From NCBI RefSeq assembly GCF_905171775.1, contig NC_053491.1:336296409-336360408 (forward strand): a DNA stretch of 64,000 nt. Direction: 5' to 3'. This stretch comes from Rana temporaria. Its lineage: Eukaryota; Chordata; Amphibia; Anura; Ranidae. A model generated the notes under the pieces. The model ran no database searches. It was given only the letters and a program-made list of their open reading frames with translations, and was not told where the DNA came from. Positions 54,081-63,941 of this stretch are shown here, piece after piece; the stretch's first letter is position 1; the number at the start of each line of letters is the position of its first letter. The position numbers were made by a program, and so were the translations under genes.

Positions 54081-57046
54081 TTAGGACATTAACTTCTGAA
54101 GCTCTGTCACCTCATCCATGTTTTTCGCCAGTTGTTGCACCAGTTGTTGATTTTGGCGCATCAAAAACAGTATCTGCTGCTCATTTGCCATTACTCTCTT
54201 CGTGAGGTTTTTCATGGCAGCTTGCTTCACCTCTAGCTTTTTTAGAACTGTTAGGATATAAGAAAAAAACATTTGGATTTCAAAGACCGTTACGAAAGAT
54301 TATTTTCAGCCATAAAAATAATAAAGTCTGACTTAAGAGACTCTATGAAAGAGGATCTGGCAGAGGCAATTCTCTTCCTTAGAACTCTACATTGCATTTA
54401 TTTGCATTTGCTAAGCCTAGAACTACATTTCAAGATTAATATAAACCATTTCTAGGTTTTTCATATTTTTTTTTTTGGGTTCATTATAGATAAGCTTTGT
54501 TTTGGTTCTAAAACAGCCAAATAATGTGGTCTGTATTTTTGAACTGTTAAAGATCATGTTCCTGATGTTTAAGCCTGCTGCTACTATCCAGTCACTTGAT
54601 TGTTTTCATTGTGTTTGTCTTTTGCTTAAACTGTGCAATACAGTAGACTGTTGGCTTCCCAGCCAGTAGTCCTGTGGTAGTTTGCGTTTCTTTCCCTCAA
54701 GGAATCTATAAAATACATTCGCATATTAATACAGAGGAGTCGGAGTCGGGGAGTCGGGGAGTCGGAGTCTGAAGTACATAAAACTGAGGAGTCGGAGTCG
54801 AAAAATTTATCTACCGACTCCACAGCCCTGCTTTAAATGCTGTCCATTTTTAGAGCTACATTTTATTGTTGAAATTTTATTAATATATGTGCACATATTT
54901 ACCCTCCTGATTGACGGTATAATTAACCGTCTCATCCTGCTCCTCTTCCTCGTCACCCACTACTCCACCAGAAGTTTCGGGGGGGGGGTGCAGCTCCTCC
55001 TCTTGCTCCTCCACAGGAACTGGGGGTGGTGATGTGGATGGCCCTGGCTGCTCCTCCTCATCCCTCTCCTCCTCTTCCACATCCTCCTCCTGCTCCTCCT
55101 CTGCGGCCTGTCGCCTTGTGCGCTTGGGGCGCACAGTTGGTAGCGGAGCTCCTATAATAACACAATGTTCATATATTATAAAAATGTTTTCTAATGACGT
55201 ATGCAAATTCTGTGTACTCTACTGTATTGTATATGAATACAAATTAATTTATATAGACAGTTAACCAATGGGACAATGTTATATTAAAGGGTCTTGTGGG
55301 CACTACAGGGGACTGAGCGTGAGCTGGGCTGCCACCATGGTAAAATGAGCTGTTTTTGTCTCCTTTGTTTTGTTCAGACGATCTCATGTTAAAAAAAAGT
55401 ACTTGATGGAGTACACAGGATTACTATAACAACCCCACGCCTAACACAGGAATTTAGTGGGAATCTATATATATAAAACTCAACGTGTGTGTGCATGTAT
55501 GTATGTATGTTCCACCATCACGTCCAAACGGCTAAAGATATTTACATGAAACTTGGCACACAGGTTACTTATATGTCAGCCACAAATATAGGATTGGTGG
55601 TTTAACCCATACCCACCCCCATTTGCCTTGGTCAGGGTTTTTCTTTAAAGTCCCATTCAACTCTATGGGAAATACATGTTATTTCATAACAGCTGTAGAT
55701 ATTTCGATAACACTTGGTCACATGTTATCTATACGTCCACTTAAAGTATAGGATCGTTAATTTATCCCTTAACTAACCCCATTGGTGAGGGTCGGGCTTT
55801 TTGTTTAAAGTCCCATGCAAAGCAATGGGAAAAGTATGTTCCCACATAACTTCTGTGTTCCTGTCTGCTGTCCCATGTTTTTTTCCAACAGTACTATGAA
55901 TACCTTGGCTGGTGGTGATATATGTTACAACAACATGGCGTCTTGGTTAACAACATCTGACCTTACATTAATTACATATGACCTTCCATAACTGTCCCCA
56001 AGGGACCCGGGCTGGCTCAACGCGATTGCCACTGCGCTGACAAGCCATTCACCTCTGCAGCTAGGGGTTCGGATCCCGCTCTCGGCTACATGTGAATTGA
56101 GTTTGGTGGTCTCAGCTCGGCCCCCGGTGGGTGTGCTATGCGAGGTAAGCCTGCGCTTAGTATGCCCACCTCCCTCCCACAAAAACCACCACACTTACAC
56201 ACGCACTCGCAATTGGGTTAACATGCACGCACTCTGACCATGCGGTCTCTAAAAAGAGAGGCGAAGGACTAACGGGGCTGGTTGAGCGGGCAAATCCTCT
56301 CACTCCCTTATAGGGAGTCCCTCTGCCCCGTGGGGCTTCGAAGCGGAGCAGGTAGGACGGTCTGTGTGGGAGGACCCCCTCACACCCGCCATTGCCACCC
56401 GGGGCATGGAGAAAGGTGGCAGATTACCTCTGGGGGAGGCCTGCCTACTCCCAACTCCTGCAGTCCGGCTCCTCTCTCGAGTACACGCACAAAATACACT
56501 TTAGGGAAAAAAAAACATAACTGTGACCAATAACTTACCAGGATGATATTTATTCCGGATACGCCTGACCCGGTTCATCTGGCGCCTCTTCAGGTCGGAC
56601 CACTTTTTGAGGATCGCCATGCGAGTGTGTTCTTCGCCTAGTTCCTCAATCAGGGAGCTTATAACTCCCTGTTTTTCTTGCTGCCTCCGCAGCTCATCGT
56701 ATCCTGTTTCCAGGAACTTCTGCAAGATGAAGAACAAAGTATATTGTAATACTTTTGTTGACAGCCTTATGGATATATGACATAAATGTATGCTATTCAA
56801 CAATTGGAAGCATTCTCGCCTTATTAATCAATGACAGGGGTAACATGACAGATTTTATATACTGCCATTTCCGTCGCCACCTTTTTTACATAAATATAGC
56901 AGCCATTATCATTTGCATAATTATGAATATATACTAACTTTTAAACTAGACTAAAATGCAGTTGAAGATAATGAAATAACAGTGGTCAAAATACTTACAC
57001 AAATCAGCAACTTTTCCTCAGATACAGTGAAATTACTTCCAACCAT
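54081..57046 (-). CDS. Four-exon Myb/SANT-like protein, PIF/Harbinger type
   Basis: Exons on the minus strand: 57046-56999 (start ATG, MVGSNFTVSEEKLLIC), 56719-56539, 55151-54903 and 54247-54081 (stop TAA). Introns show GTAAGT, GTAAGT and GTAAAT donors and CTTGCAG, TTATAG and CTAACAG acceptors, and all phases agree, predicting 214 residues without a lesion. Residues about 5-77 form a Myb/SANT-like DNA-binding region (ILKKWSDLKRRQ motif). A basic patch, an acidic/proline linker (EEEQEEDVEEEERDEEEQ) and a C-terminal coiled coil (QQILFLMRQNQQLVQQL) follow. An AATAAA lies just past the stop (54056-54061). Such proteins bring PIF/Harbinger transposase to DNA; a domesticated gene is possible. No transposase partner is visible. 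Confidence 0.75.
54735..54830 (-). mobile_element. hAT-type MITE fragment
   Basis: Minus strand begins CAGGGCTGTGGAGTCGG at 54830 and continues with repeated GGAGTCGGAGTCG motifs, a vertebrate hAT-type MITE terminus by recall. Only one end is present. It lies in intron 3 of the Myb/SANT-like gene. Confidence 0.6.
55464..55905 (+). mobile_element. Helitron 5' end fragment
   Basis: Begins TCTATATATATAAAACTCAA after an A, the TC-start expected of Helitrons inserted at AT. It shares the TAAAGTCCCATGCAAA and CACATAACTTCTGT blocks with the Helitron 3' fragment at 53626-53905. The 3' half of this copy is not found downstream. It lies in intron 2 of the minus-strand gene. Confidence 0.7.
55996..56515 (+). 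mobile_element. tRNA-derived SINE
   Basis: Flanked by the 9-bp duplication CATAACTGT (55987-55995, 56516-56524) and ending in an A-rich tail. The head has an A-box-like TGGCTCAACGCG near 56013 and a B-box-like GGTTCGGATCC near 56067, the internal RNA polymerase III promoter of tRNA-derived SINEs. The body is long (about 520 bp in all), which is above the usual 150-400. It sits in intron 2 of the Myb/SANT-like gene. Confidence 0.7.
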
Positions 57047-57119
57047 CTTGCTCTGCGATTGCGTTGCGATCATAAAGTTGGAAACTGGCAAGGGTCCAGG
57101 AAATGGTCGCGTGTTGTTC

Positions 57120-57869
57120 GCGTGTTGATTGCGCTGCTTGGACCAAGATGGGTCCATATGGCTTCGGCTGTATGGACCACAGTAACTCTTTTCCCTGTCA
57201 GGAGCCTAACGCCCCGGGGGGTCAGAGACGGGACCTTTTCGGAGGACCACTGACGTATGCAACCGTCGCAGTTTTTTGTGATGTCACTCTTTAGGTGTGT
57301 GCAAATTTTTCCTTGCACCGGGTGGAGTTTTTGGGTTGTGTTTTGCACGCCACAGGCTTTTCAACAGAAAATAACCAGCTGGAGGCAGAATGGTTGCAAA
57401 ACACTACGGGTTTGTTACCTAACTCTGGGTTTCAAGACCAGTCCACCTCCAGCTGTTGCAAAACTACTACTCCCATCAGCCACGGTCTGTCAGTGCATGC
57501 TAAGAATTTTACTTTTGCTGCATCTAGGGTGCCACAGTTTAGAGACCCGTGCATAAAGGCCTGAAAAATGTGGGCCTGCAGAACTTACAATACTAGAAGT
57601 GCCAGCATTCCCAGGCATGCTGGAAGTTGTAGTTCTGCAACATCTAAAGGGCAATATGTATTCGAACGTCCTTGGGCCTTGAGGACACTGAAGTCAGGAC
57701 GTTCGCATACGTCCTATGTCCAAAAAAATTTTAAATTCATTATGCTAAATAACAAGGAAAAGTGCCTAAATACACATTTGCCAACCAGGGTGTCTGCAGC
57801 TGTCCAGGCATGCTGGGACTTGTAGTTTTGTAAAAGCAGGAGACACATTTTTGGTTAAATACTAATATC
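57120..57869. promoter_or_regulatory. Upstream region of the Myb/SANT gene with ZNF143-like motifs
   Basis: Two matches, as reverse complements, to the ACTACAACTCCCAGCATGC-type ZNF143/Staf element lie at 57614-57633 and 57807-57826, and a weaker one at 57463-57475. They fall between the proximal exon 1 and its duplicate. ZNF143 sites are common in RNA polymerase II and III promoters, but similar text also travels in repeats. No TATA box is evident. Confidence 0.4.
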
Positions 57870-58060
57870 TGATCATATATACTAACTTTTAAACTAGACT
57901 TAAATGCAGTTGAAGATGATGAAATAACAGTGGTCAAAATACTTACACAAATCAGCAACTTTTCCTCAGACTTTGAGAAATTGCTTCCCACCATGTTGCT
58001 GTAATATTGGGAAACTGGCAAGGCTCCAGGAAATGGTCGCGTGTTGTTCGCGCAATTGCG
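57870..58060 (-). CDS. Duplicate first exon of the Myb/SANT gene
   Basis: Bases 57870-58060 repeat 56930-57120 at about 90 percent by eye, including intron start, donor site and coding exon. The exon (57994 down to 57947) is again 48 bases and reads MVGSNFSKSEEKLLIC, followed by GTAAGT. It could be spliced to the same exon 2, giving an alternative N-terminus with TV changed to SK. Confidence 0.6.
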
Positions 58061-58119
58061 CATGCGCGATCGAAAAATCGCAATCGCAATATGTATTTTG
58101 GTTAAAATATCATACATAT

Positions 58120-58640
58120 TCGATTTCAGAGTGCTGCTACAGCAGTTTTCGAAATATCTGCAATAAATTTCGCATTCGCATGTTGCGATATTTCGATAAA
58201 ATATCAGGAATATTCTGAGCCAATCAGAGCGCTCCTCCAGCATATCTCGAAATTGCGCAATAAATATCGCATTCGCATGTTGCGATATTTCGATAAAATA
58301 TCAGGAATATTCTGAGCCAATCAGAGCGCTCCTCCAGCATATCTCGAAATTGCGCAATAAATATCGCAATCGCATGTTGCGATATTTCGATAAAATATCA
58401 CGAATATTCTGAGCCAATCAGAGCGCTCCTCCAGCATATCTCGAAATTGCGCAATAAATATCGCATTCGCATGTTGCGATATTTCGATAAAATATCACGA
58501 ATATTCTGAGCCAATCAGAGCGCTCCTCCAGCATATCTCGAAATTGCGCAATAAATATCGCATTCGCATGTTGCGATATTTCGATAAAATATCACGAATA
58601 TTCTAAGCCAATCAGAGCGCTCCTACCGCAGTTATTAAAA
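58120..58640. repeat. 97-bp satellite
   Basis: Five to six tandem units; the motif GAGCGCTCCTCC recurs with exact 97-base spacing (GCTCCT at 58231, 58328, 58425, 58522 and 58619). Each unit is AT-rich with TGCGATATTTCGATAAAATA and a CCAATCAGAGCG stretch that includes a CCAAT box. The final unit is diverged. Confidence 0.92.
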
Positions 58641-58800
58641 AATCGCAATTATTTTCGCATTCGCAATAGCGAAAAATCGCATTCAATTAATTTCGATAAA
58701 ATATCACGAATATTCGAATTTAGCGAATATATCTCGAATATTCGAATATATATTCGAGATATATCGCGAAATCGAATATGGCATATTCTGCTCAACACTA
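58641..58800. repeat. Palindromic TTCGAATA-rich terminus
   Basis: Dense palindromes of CGAATATTCGAA and ATATATTCGAGATATAT end at CTGCTCAACACTA, directly against the 40-bp minisatellite. On the minus strand the end reads TAGTGTTGAGCAG, which looks like a transposon terminus. The matching opposite end is not visible, possibly lost in the gap. Confidence 0.55.
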
Positions 58801-61800
58801 ATGATCTCCCTCTGATCCTATCCCTGTCCTCTATCAGTGGACGATCTCCCTCTGATCCTATCCCTGTCCTCTATCAGTGTACGATCTCCCTCTGATCCTA
58901 TCCCTGTCCTCTATCAGTGGATGATTTCCCTCTGATCCTATCCCTGTCCACTATCAGTGGATGATTTCCCTCTGATCCTATCCCTGTCCTCTATCAGTGG
59001 ATGATCTCCCTCTGATCCTATCCCTGTTCTCTATCAGTGGATGATCTCCCTCTGATCCTATCCCTGTCCTCTATCAGTGGATGATCTCCCTCTGATCCTA
59101 TCCCTGTCTTCTATCAGTGGACGATCTCCCTCTGATCCTATCCCTGTCCTCTATCAGTGGACGATCTCCCTCTGATCCTATCCCTATCCTCTATCAGTGT
59201 ATGATATCCCTCTGATCCTATCCCTGTCCTCTATCAGTGGATGATTTCCCTCTGATCCTATCCCTGTCCTCTATCAGTGGACAATCTCCCTCTGATCCTA
59301 TCCCTATCCTCTATCAGTGTATGATATCCCTCTGATCTTATCCCTGTCCTCTATCAGTGGATGATTTCCCTCTGATCCTATCCCTGTCCTCTATCAGTGG
59401 ATGATCTCCCTCTGATCCTATCCCTCTCCTCTATCAGTGGATGATTTCCCTCTGATCCTATCCCTGTCCTCTATCAGTGGATGATTTCCCTCTGATCCTA
59501 TCCCTGTCCTCTATCAGTGGATGATCTCCCTCTGATCCTATCCCTGTCTTCTATCAGTGGACGATCTCCCTCTGATCCTATCCCTGTCCTCTATCAGTGG
59601 ACGATCTCCCTCTGATCCTATCCCTATCCTCTATCAGTGTATGATATCCCTCTGATCCTATCCCTGTCCTCTATCAGTGGATGATTTCCCTCTGATCCTA
59701 TCCCTGTCCTCTATCAGTGGACAATCTCCCTCTGATCCTATCCCTATCCTCTATCAGTGTATGATATCCCTCTGATCTTATCCCTGTCCTCTATCAGTGG
59801 ATGATTTCCCTCTGATCCTATCCCTGTCCTCTATCAGTGGATGATCTCCCTCTGATCCTATCCCTCTCCTCTATCAGTGGATGATTTCCCTCTGATCCTA
59901 TCCCTGTCCTCTATCAGTGGATGATTTCCCTCTGATCCTATCCCTGTCCTCTATCAGTGGATGATCTCCCTCTGATCCTATCCCTGTCCTCTATCAGTGG
60001 ATGATCTCCCTCTAATCCTATCCCTGTCCTCTATCAGTGGATGATCTCCCTCTGATCCTTTCCCTGTCCTCTATCAGTGGATGATCTCCCTCTGATCCTA
60101 TCCCTGTCCTTTATCAGTGGATGATTTCCCTCTGATCCTATCCCTGTCCTCTATCAGTGGATGATCTCCCTCTGATCCTATCCCTGTCCTCTATCAGTGG
60201 ATGGTCTCCCTCTAATCCTATTCCTGTCCTCTATCCGTGGATGATCTCCCTCTGATCCTATCCCTGTCCTCTATCAGTGGATGATCTCCCTCTGATCCTA
60301 TCCCTGTCCTCTATCAGTGGATGATTTCCCTCTGATCCTATCCCTGTCCTCTATCAGTGGATGATCTCCCTCTGATCCTATCCCTGTCCTCTATCAGTGG
60401 ATGATCTCCCTCTGATCCTATCCCTGTCCTCTATCAGTGGATGATCTCCCTCTGATCCTATCCCTGTCCTCTATCAGTGGATGATCTCCCTCTGATCCTA
60501 TCCCTGTCCTCTATCAGTGGATGATCTCCCTCTGATCCTATCCCTGTCCTCTATCAGTGGATGATCTCCCTCTGATCCTATCCCTGTCCTCTATCAGTGG
60601 ATGATCTCCCTCTGATCCTATCCCTGTCCCCTATGAGTGGATGATCTCCCTCTGATCCTATCCCTGTCCCTTGTCCTCTATCAGTGGATGATCTCCCTCT
60701 GATCCTATCCCTGTCCTCTATGAGTGGATGATCTCCCTCTAATCCTATCCCTGTCCTCTATCAGTGGATGATCCCCCTCTGATCCTATCCCTGTCCTCTA
60801 CCAGTGGATGATCTCCCTCTGATCCTATCCCTGTCCTCTATCAGTGGATGATCTCCCTCTGATCCTATCCCTCTCCACTATTAGTGGATGATCTCCCTCT
60901 GATCCTATCCCTGTCCTCTATCAGTGGATGATCTCCCTCTAATCCTATCCCTGTCCTCTATCAGTGGATGATCTCCCTCTGATCCTATCCCTGTCCTCTA
61001 TCAGTGGATGATCTCCCTCTGATCCTATCCCTGTCTTCTATCAGTGGATGATCTCCCTCTGATCCTATCCCTGTCCTCTATCAGTGGACGATCTCCCTCT
61101 GATCCTATCCCTGTCCTCTATCAGTGTACGATCTCCCTCTGATCCTATCCCTGTCCTCTATCAGTGGATGATTTCCCTCTGATCCTATCCCTGTCCTCTA
61201 TCAGTGGATGATCTCCCTCTGATCCTATCCCTGTCCTCTATCAGTGGATGATTTCCCTCTGATCCTATCCCTGTCCTCTATCAGTGGATGATCTCCCTCT
61301 GATCCTATCCCTGTCCTCTATCAGTGGATGATCTCCCTCTGATCCTATCCCTGTCCTCTATCAGTGGATGATCTCCCTCTGATCCCATCCCTGTCCTCTA
61401 TCAGTGGATGATCTCCCTCTGATCCTATCCCTGTCCTCTATCAGTGGATGATCTCCCTCTGATCCTATCCCTGTCCTCTATCAGTGGATGATCTCCCTCT
61501 AATCCTATCCCTGTCCTCTATCAGTGGATGATCTCCCTCTGATCCTATCCCTGTCCTCTATCAGTGGATGATCTCCCTCTGATCCTATCCCTGTCCTCTA
61601 TCAGTGGATGATCTCCCTCTGATCCCATCCCTGTCCTCTATCAGTGGATGATCTCCCTCTGATCCTATCCCTGTCCTCTATCAGTGGATGATCTCCCTCT
61701 GATCCTATCCCTGTCCTCTATCAGTGGATGATCTCCCTCTAATCCTATCCCTGTCCTCTATCAGTGGATGATCTCCCTCTGATCCTATCCCTGTCCTCTA

Positions 61801-63449
61801 TCAGTGGATAATCTCCCTCTGATCCTATCCCTGTCCCTTGTCCTCTATCAGTGGATGATCTCCCTCTGATCCTATCCCTGTCCTCTATGAGTGGATGATC
61901 TCCCTCTGATCCTATCCCTGTCCTCTATCAGTGGATGATCTCCCTCTGATCCTATCCCTGTCCTCTATCAGTGGATGATCTCCCTCTGATCCTATCCCTG
62001 TCCTCTATGAGTGGATGATCTCCCTCTGATCCTATCCCTGTCCCCTGTCAGTGGATGATCTCCCTCTGATCCTATCCCTGTCCTCTATCAGTGGATGATC
62101 TCCCTCTGATCCTATCCCTGTCTTCTATCAGTGGATGATCTCCCTCTGATCCTATCCCTGTCCTCTATCAGTGGACGATCTCCCTCTGATCCTATCCCTG
62201 TCCTCTATCAGTGTACGATCTCCCTCTGATCCTATCCCTGTCCTCTATCAGTGGATGATTTCCCTCTGATCCTATCCCTGTCCTCTATCAGTGGATGATC
62301 TCCCTCTGATCCTATCCCTGTCCTCTATCAGTGGATGATTTCCCTCTGATCCTATCCCTGTCCTCTATCAGTGGATGATCTCCCTCTGATCCTATCCCTG
62401 TCCTCTATCAGTGGATGATCTCCCTCTGATCCTATCCCTGTCCTCTATCAGTGGATGATCTCCCTCTGATCCCATCCCTGTCCTCTATCAGTGGATGATC
62501 TCCCTCTGATCCTATCCCTGTCCTCTATCAGTGGATGATCTCCCTCTGATCCTATCCCTGTCCTCTATCAGTGGATGATCTCCCTCTGATCCTATCCCTG
62601 TCCTCTATCAGTGGATGATCTCCCTCTGATCCTATCCCTGTCCTCTATCAGTGGATGATCTCCCTCTGATCCTATCCCTGTCCTCTATCAGTGGATGATC
62701 TCCCTCTGATCCCATCCCTGTCCTCTATCAGTGGATGATCTCCCTCTGATCCTATCCCTGTCCTCTATCAGTGGATGATCTCCCTCTGATCCTATCCCTG
62801 TCCTCTATCAGTGGATGATCTCCCTCTAATCCTATCCCTGTCCTCTATCAGTGGATGATCTCCCTCTGATCCTATCCCTGTCCTCTATCAGTGGATAATC
62901 TCCCTCTGATCCTATCCCTGTCCCTTGTCCTCTATCAGTGGATGATCTCCCTCTGATCCTATCCCTGTCCTCTATGAGTGGATGATCTCCCTCTGATCCT
63001 ATCCCTGTCCTCTATCAGTGGATGATCTCCCTCTGATCCTATCCCTGTCCTCTATCAGTGGATGATCTCCCTCTGATCCTATCCCTGTCCTCTATGAGTG
63101 GATGATCTCCCTCTGATCCTATCCCTGTCCCCTGTCAGTGGATGATCTCCCTCTGATCCTATCCCTGTCCTCTATCAGTGGATAATCTCCCTCTGATCCT
63201 ATCCCTGTCCCTTGTCCTCTATCAGTGGATGATCTCCCTCTGATCCTATCCCTGTCCCCTATCAGTGGATGATCTCCCTCTGATCCTATCCCTGTCCTCT
63301 ATCAGTGGATGATCTCCCTCTGATCCTATCCCTGTCCCCTATCAGTGGATGATCTCCCTCTGATCCTATCCCTGTCCTCTATCAGTGGATAATCTCCCTC
63401 TGATCCTATCCCTGTCCCCTATCAGTGGATGATCTCCCTCTGATCCTAT
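58801..63449. repeat. Minisatellite, 40-bp units with higher-order structure (right block)
   Basis: Highly homogeneous 40-bp units. A block of 11 units (440 bp) is repeated at 59101-59540 and 59541-59980. A larger block of 1087 bp (26 units of 40 bp plus one 47-bp unit with TCCCTTGTCC) recurs, with its marker at 61834 and 62921. The array stops sharply at about 63449. Confidence 0.97.
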
Positions 63450-63941
63450 GCTTCCATCCTCCTTATAACAATAGGCACCGATCTTCTCCCAGCATCCAGA
63501 TAGAGGCAACTTTCTCAGCCTCCCGCAGAAGAGGAAAAGGGAAAGTAGGCGTGCTGGCGAGGAGGGTTGGTGGCAGAAGGCGGCGCTCTATTGGCTGCCT
63601 AGGCGGAGGAATAATAGCGGTATGCAAATGACGGGGGCGTGGTTGCGAAGGCAATGCAACTCCCTATGGGGCTGGTGGGCGCGTGTGTAGCTTTGGGGGA
63701 TAGTTAGTGTGGATTCCACAGGGAAGCGGAGACAGAGCCAGGGCAGGCAGGCAAGAAAGGGGACAGCTAGAGAGAGCACAGCATCCTCCTCCTCCTCCAG
63801 CACCGGGGTAAGAGGAGCACTTCTCCCCGCACTGTACAATCACTGCTCATCTTCTCGGAGCTCCGCACACTGTTGCTGCCTCCTAGTTGTTGGATACTGA
63901 CACCGGATCATCACTTCTTGGCTCTAACTCACACCAGGATA
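63450..63941 (+). promoter_or_regulatory. Candidate promoter and 5' untranslated region of a host gene
   Basis: Composition changes abruptly to GC-rich with CpGs. Motifs: inverted CCAAT (ATTGG at 63590), octamer ATGCAAAT (63622-63629) and GC/CACC box GGGGGCGTGG (63633-63642). No TATA box is seen. A possible 5' splice site GGGGTAAGAG lies at 63805-63814. The combination resembles a TATA-less vertebrate promoter, but transcription is not shown by sequence alone. Confidence 0.45.

Noticed and set aside
54880..55206. Treating the acidic 108-codon frame as a stand-alone gene
   Set aside because: Its middle is exon 3 of the Myb/SANT-like gene, bounded by TTATAG and GTAAAT splice signals; the ends of the frame are intronic.
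46635..63449. CRISPR-like regular repeats
   Set aside because: Units are directly adjacent without variable spacers, and the context is a vertebrate genome; this is a minisatellite.
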